Shown here one piece after another: positions 1 through 7,399 of a DNA stretch of 64,000 nt. This stretch comes from Nonomuraea terrae (GTDB lineage: Bacteria > Actinomycetota > Actinomycetes > Streptosporangiales > Streptosporangiaceae). The translations under genes were made by a program, and so were the position numbers. Where the stretch lies: contig NZ_SMKQ01000001.1 of NCBI RefSeq assembly GCF_004348995.1, positions 114,426-178,425 on the forward strand. Direction: 5' to 3'. The notes beneath the pieces are model-generated. The model was not told the DNA's origin. It made no database searches and worked only from the letters and a program-made list of their open reading frames with translations. Each line of letters opens with the position of its first letter. Positions within the stretch are counted from its first letter, which is position 1.

Positions 1-351
1 AGGACCGGTGACCGGCGGCGCGACGCGCACCTGCGCGGCAGGTTCCTCGACGCGGACGGCCACCCGGCCATCACCTTCGCCTCGACCGGGGTGGTGCGGG
101 CCGGCGAGGTCTTCAGGGTCACCGGCGACCTGACCATCCGCGGCGTGACCAGGCCCGTCACCGTGGACTTCCGGCTGACCGGCGCCGGGAACGACCCGGA
201 GGGCGGCTTCCGGGTCGGCTTCGCAGGCGGCGTCACGATCGACCGCGACGACTGGGGGGTGAACTGGAACGCCGTCACGGGAGTCCTGATCAGCGGGAAG
301 GTGACGCTGCAGCTGGAGGTCTCGGTGGTTCGGCGGCGGGGTGACACCTGA
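1..351 (+). CDS. YceI-family protein, C-terminal part (5' end outside window)
   Basis: The reading frame is open from base 1 to the TGA at 349-351. It carries the YceI lipocalin-like pattern: an R-x-D-A-H-L segment, then HPAITF, then a T-G-D-L-T-I-R-G-V-T-R-P-V block and a D-R-D-D-W-G-V-N-W segment near the end. YceI proteins are beta-barrel carriers of polyisoprenoid or other amphiphilic ligands. Actinobacterial versions are often cytoplasmic or secreted. The N-terminal part lies outside the window, so a signal peptide cannot be judged. Family assignment rests on motif recognition only. Confidence 0.85.
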   Translation, partial: RTGDRRRDAHLRGRFLDADGHPAITFASTGVVRAGEVFRVTGDLTIRGVTRPVTVDFRLTGAGNDPEGGFRVGFAGGVTIDRDDWGVNWNAVTGVLISGKVTLQLEVSVVRRRGDT

Positions 352-418
352 CATATAAAGCGCGATATGTCCAACCTTGTGTTAGTTGGGGGCTCGTGTA
401 AAGGTCGCTTGTGACCTT
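351..418 (+). promoter_or_regulatory. AT-rich intergenic segment with three short inverted repeats
   Basis: Directly after the YceI stop lie ACATAT/ATATGT arms (351-356 and 365-370), then CCAAC/GTTGG (371-375, 385-389), then AAGGTC/GACCTT (401-406, 413-418). The first holds a TATAAA-like -10 candidate for the downstream carboxypeptidase. The others could be an operator or a weak terminator. There is no T-run. Confidence 0.35.
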
Positions 419-479
419 CCGTCAGCGGGTGCGTAAGCCCGTTCGGCGGGCGTACTTGGACCTGTGCGAGGAGCAGTAG

Positions 480-1712
480 GTGCACTTACACCGGGCATTT
501 GTCAGTAAGAGGCTGGCGACGGTCGCCGTCGCGGCGGCCCTGACCGCGTCAGTCCTCACCGTTCCGCCCGCGCAGGCGGCGAAGGCGGCCGACCCAGGCA
601 GCTGCAAGACCCAGGACGACCCGTCCTGGTCCGGCTGGTCCGACCACGCGGAGGTCGGTGCGGCCCTGGCGCAGATCGAGGCGAGCAGCGGCGGGCGCGT
701 CGACGTCGAGGTCGCCGGCCGATCCGCCCAGGGCAGGGAGCTGTGGGTGGCCCGCGCCGGCACCGGCGACCGGGTGTTGTTGGTGACGTCCGCCATCCAC
801 GGCAACGAACGCACCGGCACCGAGGCCCTGCTGGGCATCCTCAAGGATGTCGCCAGGGGCGGTGACGCGCGCACGGAGCGACTCCTCGCCGAGATCACCC
901 TCGTCGCGATGCCGATGGTCAACCCCGACGGCGGCGAGCTCAACCGACGCGTCAACGTGGTGCCGTGGGAGGACACGGTCGCCGCGTTCCCGCAGCTCGA
1001 AGGCGCTCCCCGCGCCTGGTACCACCGCCTCAGCGGAGACGGCATCGACCTGCCCGGCTACGACCTGAACCGCGACTTCAACCCGGACCTCGACTACGTG
1101 CCGCAGGCCGCGGACCTTCCCGGCGAGGAAACGGACGCGGGCTTCTTCCTGTCTTCCGAGTCCCGCGCGATCCGCGACGTGTACGTGGCCATGCGGGAGG
1201 AGAAGGGCGCCGTGGACGCGTACGTCGACCTGCACCACATGGGGCCGTGCGACATCCTCACCGGCGGCCCCCAGGACGGCGATCTCATCACCTTCTCGCT
1301 GGACTACCCGCCGCTCGGCGTCCAGGACGGCGCCGCGTACCAGGACGAATGGCCGGCGCTCGACCAGGACAAGTCCCGCCGTTACGCGCTGTCCGTCTAC
1401 AAGGGCCTGATCGAGAAGTACGGCGCCCAGTCGCCGCACGTGGCCGTCGGCCGCTACTTCCACCCGGACACGCGCGAGTACGCGGGCCAGGGCCGCTCGG
1501 CGTTCGCCCTGAACGGCACCGGCACCGTGCTCTTCGAGGTCCGCGGCCAGCAGGACGACCTGGGCCAGAAGCAGAAGGGCATGTTCGTCCAGTCGGTGCG
1601 CACGGGCATCGAGTCCCTGATGGACGGGCTGGCGACCGGCAGCGCCGACACCCTGGACGGTGACGACTTCTTCGACCTGCCCGACTACGGCTGGGACACC
1701 GCCGCCGACTGA
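480..1712 (+). CDS. Secreted M14-family zinc carboxypeptidase
   Basis: A 410-aa exported metallopeptidase of the M14 (carboxypeptidase A-like) family. Residues 1-33 form a Sec signal ending at AQA-like sites. The zinc ligands are visible as H107-x-x-E110 (HGNERTG) and the histidine in DLHH (about 252-253). The Asn/Arg substrate motif DLNRDF is near 195-200 and the likely catalytic Glu is E353 in LFEVRG. The GTG start is chosen because GAGGAG sits about 7 nt upstream and the signal peptide begins there. It probably trims peptides or amidated substrates outside the cell. A strong hairpin terminator follows 11 nt after the stop. Confidence 0.9.
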   Translation: MHLHRAFVSKRLATVAVAAALTASVLTVPPAQAAKAADPGSCKTQDDPSWSGWSDHAEVGAALAQIEASSGGRVDVEVAGRSAQGRELWVARAGTGDRVLLVTSAIHGNERTGTEALLGILKDVARGGDARTERLLAEITLVAMPMVNPDGGELNRRVNVVPWEDTVAAFPQLEGAPRAWYHRLSGDGIDLPGYDLNRDFNPDLDYVPQAADLPGEETDAGFFLSSESRAIRDVYVAMREEKGAVDAYVDLHHMGPCDILTGGPQDGDLITFSLDYPPLGVQDGAAYQDEWPALDQDKSRRYALSVYKGLIEKYGAQSPHVAVGRYFHPDTREYAGQGRSAFALNGTGTVLFEVRGQQDDLGQKQKGMFVQSVRTGIESLMDGLATGSADTLDGDDFFDLPDYGWDTAAD

Positions 1713-1723
1713 CCGAACCCGGT

Positions 1724-1755
1724 AACAGCCGCGGAGCCCGCGCTCCGCGGCTGTT
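1724..1755 (+). terminator. Intrinsic terminator after M14 carboxypeptidase
   Basis: Perfect 14-bp stem (AACAGCCGCGGAGC at 1724-1737 with its complement at 1742-1755) around a 4-nt loop, starting 11 nt after the stop codon. Confidence 0.85.
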
Positions 1756-1758
1756 CCT

Positions 1759-1930
1759 TACGCCGGGGTGGTGGCGAGTCTGCGAGCGGTCTCGATCACC
1801 GTCTCGCGGCGCCGCGCCTGGCCGCCTCGTCGGTCTCCTCGTCCAGGACGGCGCGGCACATCCCGGGCACCGCGAAGTTCCAGGCGATCAGCCCCATGAG
1901 GGTGAACAGCAGGTCCTGGGCGGCGCGGAC
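1759..1930 (-). pseudogene. TetR-family regulator, decayed C-terminal fragment
   Basis: Read on the minus strand, this gives a TetR-type C-terminal sequence: QDLLFTLMGLIAWNF, then AVPGMCRAVLDEETDEAARR. A frame change near 1805-1815 follows, and it finishes as ETVIETARRLATTPA plus stop. There is no start codon and no helix-turn-helix domain. The fragment ends abruptly where an SDR C-terminus begins on the other strand, so it is the remains of a regulator truncated by deletion. Recognised from the family pattern only. Confidence 0.65.
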
Positions 1931-1984
1931 CCGGGCGTCCCCGGCCAGATCATCACCGTCGACGGCGGCGAAACGCTCAGCTGA
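1928..1984 (+). pseudogene. Short-chain dehydrogenase, last 18 residues only
   Basis: The plus frame reads DPGVPGQIITVDGGETLS then TGA. This is the classic C-terminal signature of SDR oxidoreductases (G-Q-x-I-x-V-D-G-G). Nothing upstream in frame resembles the Rossmann fold. It abuts the TetR remnant head-inward, which suggests a deletion that removed both N-termini and the shared promoter of a divergent pair. Confidence 0.7.
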
Positions 1985-2240
1985 GGCCCGATCGGCGGGC
2001 GTAGTACGTGTCGAGGGGGAGGACCAGGGCGTACAGGTGGGGTCTCGCCCAGGGTGGCAGGGCGGTGAGGGCCTGTTGGAGGCGGTGACGGGGGGCGGCG
2101 CCCGTGCATTCGTCGCACGCGCATCTGCGCAGGAGGCGCTCGGCGGTGCCGACGAGGGCCGCCTCCTGCCAGGCCACCAGGGCGTCCGCGACGGCGCCCG
2201 GCCACATCCGGGTGTGTTCGAGTGTGATCACCGCGCTCAT
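1977..2240 (-). CDS. Hypothetical protein, 87 aa
   Basis: A small protein with a Cys-x-Cys-x-x-Cys cluster (CACDEC) mid-way and a C-terminus built around LPPWARPHLYALVLPLDTYY. I know no function. Similar small proteins with an L-P-P-x-A-R then L-x-x-L-V-x-x-L-D pattern occur in actinomycetes. The ATG at 2240 is chosen because the sequence before it (open to 2339) looks non-coding. No clear ribosome site precedes it. Its stop overlaps the SDR remnant on the other strand. Confidence 0.5.
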   Translation of the reverse strand: MSAVITLEHTRMWPGAVADALVAWQEAALVGTAERLLRRCACDECTGAAPRHRLQQALTALPPWARPHLYALVLPLDTYYARRSGLS

Positions 2241-2374
2241 GGGGCGGCGGCCGAGCCCGGGGACGTGATGGATCAACGCTCTGTGGGCCCCGCACGCCGA
2301 TCCAGGCGTACGGACCTTGGAAGGGGGCCTACGTGGCATGGCCCTTTCCGGCCGAGATCATGCGCACGATGATC

Positions 2375-2404
2375 GCATGCCTGGAGCGCGGGCTCCAGGC
2401 ATGC
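2375..2404 (-). terminator. Terminator downstream of xylanase
   Basis: Perfect 13-bp stem (GCATGCCTGGAGC at 2375-2387 with 2392-2404) and 4-nt loop, 25 nt beyond the xylanase stop on the minus strand. Confidence 0.8.
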
Positions 2405-2428
2405 GGCCGGTGGATGCGAAGGTGTGGG

Positions 2429-3418
2429 TCAGCCGGCGCTGCAGGAGACCGTCGGCCAGGTCCGGTTGCCGTTGTGCTGGATCGTCACTCCCCAGTTGTT
2501 CCCGTTGCCGTTGGGTCGGGCGACCAGCACCTGCGAGCTGGGGTAGCTCGCGCTGACGTTCCAGGTCGACATGACCCTCGCCGGAGACGGAACGTTCATC
2601 GTCACGGTCCACTCGCTGGAGCCGCTGACCGAGACGTTGAGGTTGTAGCGGTCACTCCACTGCTGACCGGCCGACAGGGTCGCCGTGCAGCCCCCGCCGG
2701 GGTTGCCGGGGTTGCCCGGATTGCCGCTCGCGCCCACGGTGATGTTCGAGCTGCCGCTGCTCTGGTAGCCCTCGGTCGCGAGGATCATGTAGTCGTGGGT
2801 GCCGAGGTTCATCCCGTTCCTGGCCCACGCGTCGAAGTGGTTGCCGGCGGTGATGGAGCCGCCCGTCCGCTTCGACTGCCGGACGCTCCAGTATTGGTCG
2901 AACGTTCTGGTGCCCTCGATGGAGGGGGCGTTGTAGCGCGTCGTCCGGTAGATGTCGTACGTGCCGCCGTCGCTGGTCACGGTGCCCATGTACGTTCCGG
3001 TGGGCCGGTAGGTGCCCCAGTTGTCGACGACGTAATACTCCACGAGCGGGTTCCTCGTCCAGCCGTAGAGCGTCAGATAGGCGTTGCCGGACGGGTTGAA
3101 ACTGCCGGAATACGTGACGGTTCTCCGGCCGCCGGGGTTCCAGCCCTTGCCGGCCACGAAGTTCCCGGTGTTCCTCCATGAGGTGCTGTAATTGCCGCCG
3201 GATCCCAGCTCCATGGAGACGGTCCCGGGGCTGTCGGTCCAGAACGAGTAGAAGTAGCCGTTGTGGTTCCCGGTCTGGTTCGAGGTCACGGGGGCCGCGT
3301 TGGCGGCGCCCGGCATCATCGTGGTGGCCGCGACCAGCGCTATGACGCCGACACGGCTGACGAGCCGCCTGATGCGGCCGCGTCTGCGGCTCTTGGGGTG
3401 GGCGGGGGCGTCGTTCAT
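2429..3418 (-). CDS. Secreted endo-1,4-beta-xylanase, GH11 with C-terminal CBM2
   Basis: A 329-aa exported xylan-degrading enzyme. A long twin-basic signal ([10 protein letters not shown], possibly Tat) ends near residue 41. The GH11 jelly-roll domain spans about 45-230, with the nucleophile Glu127 in [12 protein letters not shown] and the acid/base Glu216 in [10 protein letters not shown] Gly-Asn-Pro linker (about 231-243) leads to a CBM2 cellulose-binding domain (244-329) with its paired cysteines and exposed Trp residues. AGGAGGAAAG precedes the ATG. It depolymerises arabinoxylan in plant debris. A GAAA-C-TTTC palindrome upstream suggests xylan-responsive control. Confidence 0.95.
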   Translation of the reverse strand: MNDAPAHPKSRRRGRIRRLVSRVGVIALVAATTMMPGAANAAPVTSNQTGNHNGYFYSFWTDSPGTVSMELGSGGNYSTSWRNTGNFVAGKGWNPGGRRTVTYSGSFNPSGNAYLTLYGWTRNPLVEYYVVDNWGTYRPTGTYMGTVTSDGGTYDIYRTTRYNAPSIEGTRTFDQYWSVRQSKRTGGSITAGNHFDAWARNGMNLGTHDYMILATEGYQSSGSSNITVGASGNPGNPGNPGGGCTATLSAGQQWSDRYNLNVSVSGSSEWTVTMNVPSPARVMSTWNVSASYPSSQVLVARPNGNGNNWGVTIQHNGNRTWPTVSCSAG

Positions 3419-3530
3419 CTGCGTGCTTTCCTCCTCGTGAACGTGGCGGGGCCGGGCAGCGTGACACGTCGTGCCACGCGGCGGGGCGGGGAGGGCCTGG
3501 TCGCGGTGGGTGGACCGGATCTACGGCGAC

Positions 3531-3686
3531 AGTGTTCGTCCGGCTTCGTCCGACTGTCAATGATCACGCCGCCGCCGCTGTGATCACGAATTGTTGCGAA
3601 GGCGTAGAGACTGCTCAGCGGTGCTGTCCCGGCGTCGAACCCGAACCCGAACCATGAAACTTTCAGTGATCACCCGAAATGTTCGG
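3531..3686 (-). promoter_or_regulatory. Xylanase promoter region with GAAA-C-TTTC palindrome
   Basis: On the minus strand a TTGACA -35 (3560-3555) and an AACACT -10 (3536-3531) are 18 nt apart. Upstream, the 11-bp palindrome TGAAACTTTCA occupies 3655-3665 and CCGAA/TTCGG arms lie at 3674-3686. The first resembles the CGAAACTTT box described upstream of Streptomyces xylanase genes. The remaining 3687-3910 is a low-GC stretch that presumably holds the promoter of the plus-strand His-rich gene. Confidence 0.5.
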
Positions 3687-3910
3687 TTCTCCGAGCGTTG
3701 CGGGATGGGCGACACGCCGGGGTTCGGGAGCAAGGTCCTTAAACATCAAAATCGTGGTTGAATAATACCCTTTCGGTTTTGACGGGTTGTTTGGGCTTGA
3801 AGAGGTAACTGAGAAGATCCGTATGGGTATGTCTGCTCGCGTCTGAGTCTTTCGCTGAAATGGCGGATGCCAGATTTCATGCCGATCTATCCATGAACGG
3901 AAAAAAGAAC

Positions 3911-4375
3911 GTGAATACTGAAAGTCGGCGGCCACGAATGCCGCGCCATGGGCGTTTCGTGGCACTAGCTCTCACCGGCGCGGTCGCCGGTGTCATGTTC
4001 CTTCCGCTCGGCCAGGCGGTGGCCGGAGCCTCCACGGGCTTCCCGGCCGTCGAGGCCGGCGGGCCGCCGCCGCAGCCGGCCAAGGCCGCTCCTCGCCCGG
4101 CGCCGCGCGCCAAGCCGAGGATCGTGACGCGCGTCCGTAAGGAGAAGCCCGTCATCGTCATGCCTCCGCGGCACCGCCACCACAGGCACCACCGCAACAT
4201 CGAGGCCTTCATCGAGAACGACAACTTCAACAAGGGTCATCACAGGCACCACCGCCACGACAGGCGCGACAGGCACGACTTCCACCGTCACCACTTCGAC
4301 ACCATGCCCGCGGAAGAGATCGAGGACGAGCTCGAGCCCGAGGGCGACGTCGAGATGAACGACGGCCTCAACTAA
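3911..4375 (+). CDS. Exported His-rich protein with acidic tail
   Basis: A 154-aa protein of no family I know. From the GTG at 3911 (GGA 9 nt upstream) it has a basic N-terminus, a hydrophobic export segment ending at AVAGA, a Pro/Ala/Lys linker, then two histidine/arginine clusters. The clusters include HRHHRHHR, HHRHHRHDRRDRHD and HRHHFD. It ends in an acidic tail (EEIEDELEPEGDVEMND). His clusters plus acidic tail suggest metal binding outside the cell, which is inference. In-frame ATGs at 3893 and 3938 are alternative starts. Flanking DNA is AT-richer than the region average. Confidence 0.6.
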   Translation: MNTESRRPRMPRHGRFVALALTGAVAGVMFLPLGQAVAGASTGFPAVEAGGPPPQPAKAAPRPAPRAKPRIVTRVRKEKPVIVMPPRHRHHRHHRNIEAFIENDNFNKGHHRHHRHDRRDRHDFHRHHFDTMPAEEIEDELEPEGDVEMNDGLN

Positions 4376-4402
4376 CCGAGCAATAAGGGCAAATGGCGCA
4401 AT

Positions 4403-4435
4403 TGGCGCCGACTGCTGATATCAAGGTCGGCGCCA
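4403..4435 (+). terminator. Terminator after His-rich gene
   Basis: 10-bp stem TGGCGCCGAC (4403-4412) with GTCGGCGCCA (4426-4435), 13-nt loop, 27 nt after the stop. Confidence 0.65.
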
Positions 4436-4510
4436 GCGAAAAATCGCCGGCACCCTTACCGATAACAGTGACGAATACGGCGCGCGTCGCCGGAACGCAC
4501 CACCCTCGCA

Positions 4511-4549
4511 ACGGAGCTGTCGTGGATCCACGATCCGCGGCAGCTCCGT
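4511..4549. repeat. Nested palindromes (cruciform-like)
   Basis: Outer arms ACGGAGCTG (4511-4519) and CAGCTCCGT (4541-4549) enclose a perfect 14-bp palindrome TCGTGGATCCACGA (4520-4533) and CCGCGG. It could be a terminator, but no gene ends close by. It sits just before a GNAT remnant. Confidence 0.5.
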
Positions 4550-4583
4550 CATGCTGAAACGGACATTTCCTTGCTGTGAAACG

Positions 4584-4665
4584 CTGAGCGGCGCCGAGCT
4601 CGACATCCACATCGGCGAGAAGGACTGCTGGGACAAGGGCTACGGCACCGAGGCAGGACTGACGC
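4584..4665 (+). pseudogene. GNAT acetyltransferase motif fragment
   Basis: The plus frame reads AELDIHIGEKDCWDKGYGTEA, which matches the acetyl-CoA-binding core of RimJ/RimL-type N-acetyltransferases (pattern AELGIxIGDKxxWGKGYGTEA). The rest of the domain is absent on both sides. The frame then runs antisense into the MFS gene. A relic, not a gene. Confidence 0.6.
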
Positions 4666-4668
4666 CTG

Positions 4669-5895
4669 TCAACGGCTCTGCCGGATCGCCCGGATCAGGA
4701 TGGGAGCGGCGGCGAGCAGGGCGAGCGCTCGGAGGGCGGCCGAGACGAGGTAAGGCGCGCGCAGCCCCAGCGCGTGCGCCACCAGGCCGCCGGCCAGCGC
4801 GCCGAGCGGCATCAGGCCCCAGCCGAGCATCCGGTAGACGCTGTTCACCCGGCCGAGCATCTCCGACGGCACGCTCTCCTGCCGCAGGCCGACGGTCACG
4901 ATGTTCCACAGTGTGGTGACGAAGCCGTTGACGGCGAGCAGGGCGCCGAGCACGAACGCGTTCGGGCTGAGGCCGATCCCCGCGAAGACCGCCACGTTCG
5001 TGACCAGGGCGGCGAGCAGCGCGGGGAGGGCGCCTGTCCGTTCGACGAGGCGGGCGTTGACCAGGGCGCCGAGCAGGCTGCCGATCGCGGCGGCGGCGAG
5101 CAGCAGGCCGAAGACGCGCGGGCTGAGGGCCAGCGTCTGGGTCGCCAGCAGGACGAGGGTCGCGTTGGCCAGCTGACCGCAGAAGTTGTTGACCCCGACC
5201 AGGATCGCGAGGGTGCGCAGCAGCCGGTGCCGGGCCAGCCGGCGCAGGCCGTCCGCGATCGCCTTGCCCATGGGCGGACGCTGCCGGGGGCCGCCTCTCG
5301 GGAGCGTCGCCAGCAGCGCGGCGGCCAGCGCGAACGAGCCCGCCGCCAGTCCGTACGGGAGCGCCGCGGCGACCGCGAAGAGCAGGCTGCCGATCGGCGG
5401 TCCCGCGAACTGCAGGCCGATCGTGGTGATCGCCTGCTGGTGGCCGTTCGCCCGAGGCAGCAGGGGTTTGGCGACGAGGTCCGGCAGGTGCGCCTGGGCC
5501 GCGTTGCCGACGACGACGGCGCACGTCCCCAGCGCGAACGCGACGATCGCGAGCGCCGCGACGCCGACCTGGCCGAGCGCGACGAGGACCGCGACCACGC
5601 CGGCCACCGCGGCCTGCACGATCTGCGCCCGCCACAGCAGGCCGACGCGGTCGTACCGGTCGACGAGCGCGCCGATCGGCAACGACAGCAGCAACCACGG
5701 GACGTACGTCGCCGCGGACACGATCGACACGAGCCTGGGGTCCCGCGTGACCGCGACGGCCAGCAGGGGTACGGCCGCCGCGAACACCCCGTCCCCGACG
5801 GCCGCCACCCCCGTCGCCCACCTGAACCGCCAATAGTGCCCGGACAGCCGTGACCCGGCATCGGTAAGCGTCATGCCAGGAGCTTCACGCGCCAT
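4669..5895 (-). CDS. MFS transporter (DHA3-type drug exporter-like)
   Basis: A 408-aa integral membrane protein with about 12 hydrophobic segments. The GALVDRYDR loop after TM2 (MFS motif A position) and a charged central loop rich in Arg near residues 195-215 are typical of the enterobactin/macrolide exporter branch. Substrate unknown. ATG 5895 is used; an in-frame ATG at 5874 (MTLTDAGS) is an alternative. It is divergent from a DUF5937/ArsR regulator whose start is 69 bp away, so that regulator may control it. Confidence 0.85.
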   Translation of the reverse strand: MAREAPGMTLTDAGSRLSGHYWRFRWATGVAAVGDGVFAAAVPLLAVAVTRDPRLVSIVSAATYVPWLLLSLPIGALVDRYDRVGLLWRAQIVQAAVAGVVAVLVALGQVGVAALAIVAFALGTCAVVVGNAAQAHLPDLVAKPLLPRANGHQQAITTIGLQFAGPPIGSLLFAVAAALPYGLAAGSFALAAALLATLPRGGPRQRPPMGKAIADGLRRLARHRLLRTLAILVGVNNFCGQLANATLVLLATQTLALSPRVFGLLLAAAAIGSLLGALVNARLVERTGALPALLAALVTNVAVFAGIGLSPNAFVLGALLAVNGFVTTLWNIVTVGLRQESVPSEMLGRVNSVYRMLGWGLMPLGALAGGLVAHALGLRAPYLVSAALRALALLAAAPILIRAIRQSR

Positions 5896-5964
5896 CTCCG
5901 GCCGACGACACCTTTCAGCCCACCGCTACACCTTCGCGTCAGGGTGGGGATCCATAATCCGTGC

Positions 5965-6960
5965 ATGGCCCTGACGATCCATCTCGGTGTGGAGGAGCTG
6001 GCGGCGACCCGGTTCGCGGTGTCGCCGTTGTCGGAGACGGTGTCCTGTCTGCGGCAGCTGGGCGACCGCGACAGGCACGCGGTCCACCGGCCGTGGTTGC
6101 GGTGGGCGCTGGACGGCCTCGCCAGAGAGCCGCTCGACCTCCCGCACACCTGGCCGCTGCTGGTGAGCGAACGGCTGAACTGGCCGGAGTTCCTCGTTCC
6201 CGCCCCGCGCGGCGCGAGCACCTCCATCGATCAGGACCTGGCGGCCCTGTGCCGGACGAGTGCCGACCAGGTGAGGACCAGCCTGCGGCGGGTGTTCGGC
6301 GCGGAGCCGCCCGCGGCGGTCGCCGCGCTCGCCGCGGACCCGGAGGAGGGCCTGCGGAAGATCGCCGCGGAACTCCGCGTGGCGCACGACCGGCTCGTCG
6401 CGCCGCACTGGTCGCGGATCCGGGCCGTACTCGACGCCGACGTCGGCTACCGCGCCAGGCGGCTGGCCGCCGGCGGGGCGGCGCGGTTGTTCGCGGACCT
6501 CCACCCCGACCTGCGCTGGCGCGACGGACGCCTGCTGCTGGGAGGAGCGCGCTGGCGCTCCGCGATCACAGTGGACCGAGGCCCGGGCGGGCTGGTCCTC
6601 ATGCCGGTCGCGCTCGGATCGCCGCACGTGCTGATCAAGAAGAGGACGTCCACGCAGACCACGGTGCGCTACCCGGCGCGGGGCGTCGGCACGTTGTGGA
6701 CCGCGGGCACGCGGGCGCCGTCGGCCGGCGCGGTCCGGCTGCTCGGCCGGGCCAGGGCCGAGCTGCTGGAGGCGCTGCGTTCCCCGGCGACGACGACCGA
6801 GCTGGCGCGTAGGTTCGGCGTCACCCCGAGCGCGGTGTCGCAGCACCTCGGCGTGCTGCGCGACAGCGGGCTCGTCGCGCGGGAACGGTCCGGGCGGAGC
6901 GTCCTGTACCGGACGACCCCTCTCGGCGAGTCCCTGTGCGATCCGACGGGTACGTCTTGA
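5965..6960 (+). CDS. ArsR-type winged-helix regulator with DUF5937-like N-terminal domain
   Basis: 331 aa. The first ~220 residues match the DUF5937-type effector region found before ArsR helices in actinomycetes. Residues ~240-331 form a winged helix (TELARRFGVTPSAVSQHLGVLRDSGLVARERSGRSVLYR). There are no cysteine metal ligands, so it probably senses a small molecule rather than a metal. The start MALTIHLGVEEL fits the family. An in-frame GTG/ATG 7 codons earlier is less likely. It is divergent from the MFS exporter, a usual target arrangement, but that pairing is inferred. Confidence 0.8.
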   Translation: MALTIHLGVEELAATRFAVSPLSETVSCLRQLGDRDRHAVHRPWLRWALDGLAREPLDLPHTWPLLVSERLNWPEFLVPAPRGASTSIDQDLAALCRTSADQVRTSLRRVFGAEPPAAVAALAADPEEGLRKIAAELRVAHDRLVAPHWSRIRAVLDADVGYRARRLAAGGAARLFADLHPDLRWRDGRLLLGGARWRSAITVDRGPGGLVLMPVALGSPHVLIKKRTSTQTTVRYPARGVGTLWTAGTRAPSAGAVRLLGRARAELLEALRSPATTTELARRFGVTPSAVSQHLGVLRDSGLVARERSGRSVLYRTTPLGESLCDPTGTS

Positions 6961-6998
6961 CACGCCGTCGCCGCCACGCCCTACTCTTGCTCATATGA
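6957..6998 (+). promoter_or_regulatory. Promoter and CATATG operator of ArsR/CDF operon; leaderless start likely
   Basis: TTGACA at 6957-6962 overlaps the previous stop codon. TACTCT at 6982-6987 fits a -10 with a 19-nt spacer. The ATG at 6995 is 8 nt beyond, so transcription would start at or next to the start codon, and no Shine-Dalgarno sequence is present. The 8-bp palindrome TCATATGA (6991-6998) covers the start and is a natural ArsR-family operator core. Confidence 0.55.
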
Positions 6999-7399
6999 AG
7001 AGTTCTTCAGACGTGCGCGTGGACGGGTGCACGGTCAAGGTCGTCGACGCCGACCGGGTCGCCGCCGTCTGTGAGCGCATGCCGCCCGCCGACGACCTGG
7101 CCGACACCGCCGACGTCTTCGGCCTGCTGTCCGACCCCAACCGGCTGCGCCTGCTGGTCGCCCTGCTGGACGGCGAGCTGTGCGTGTGCGACCTGGCCGC
7201 CGTGACCGGCCAGAGCGAGTCGGCCGTCTCCCACGCGCTGCGGCTGCTGCGCGCCCACCGCATCGTGGCCGCGCGCCGTTCGGGCCGGATGGCCTACTAC
7301 CGGCTGGAGGACCCGCACGTACGGATGCTGCTCGACCTGGCGCTCGCCCACACCGAGCACACCGAGGCCATCCACCCCGAACGCGAAGGAGCCCCGTGA
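6995..7399 (+). CDS. ArsR/SmtB metal-sensing repressor
   Basis: A 134-aa winged-helix repressor. ELCVCDL (Cys63, Cys65) gives the alpha3 metal site. His119, His122 and His127 in the C-terminal AHTEHTEAIHPE segment give an alpha5-type site, the usual zinc/cobalt/nickel coordination. DNA-binding helices lie around TGQSESAVSHALRLL. It overlaps the CDF exporter by one base (TGATG), so the two are translationally coupled. Expected role: derepress the exporter when Zn2+, Cd2+ or Co2+ is high. Which metal cannot be told from sequence. Confidence 0.88.
   Translation: MKSSSDVRVDGCTVKVVDADRVAAVCERMPPADDLADTADVFGLLSDPNRLRLLVALLDGELCVCDLAAVTGQSESAVSHALRLLRAHRIVAARRSGRMAYYRLEDPHVRMLLDLALAHTEHTEAIHPEREGAP

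Noticed and set aside
422..1463. Long minus-strand frames opposite the M14 carboxypeptidase
   Set aside because: Shadow frames of high-GC coding DNA; no motif or ribosome site, while the plus strand has a full zinc peptidase.
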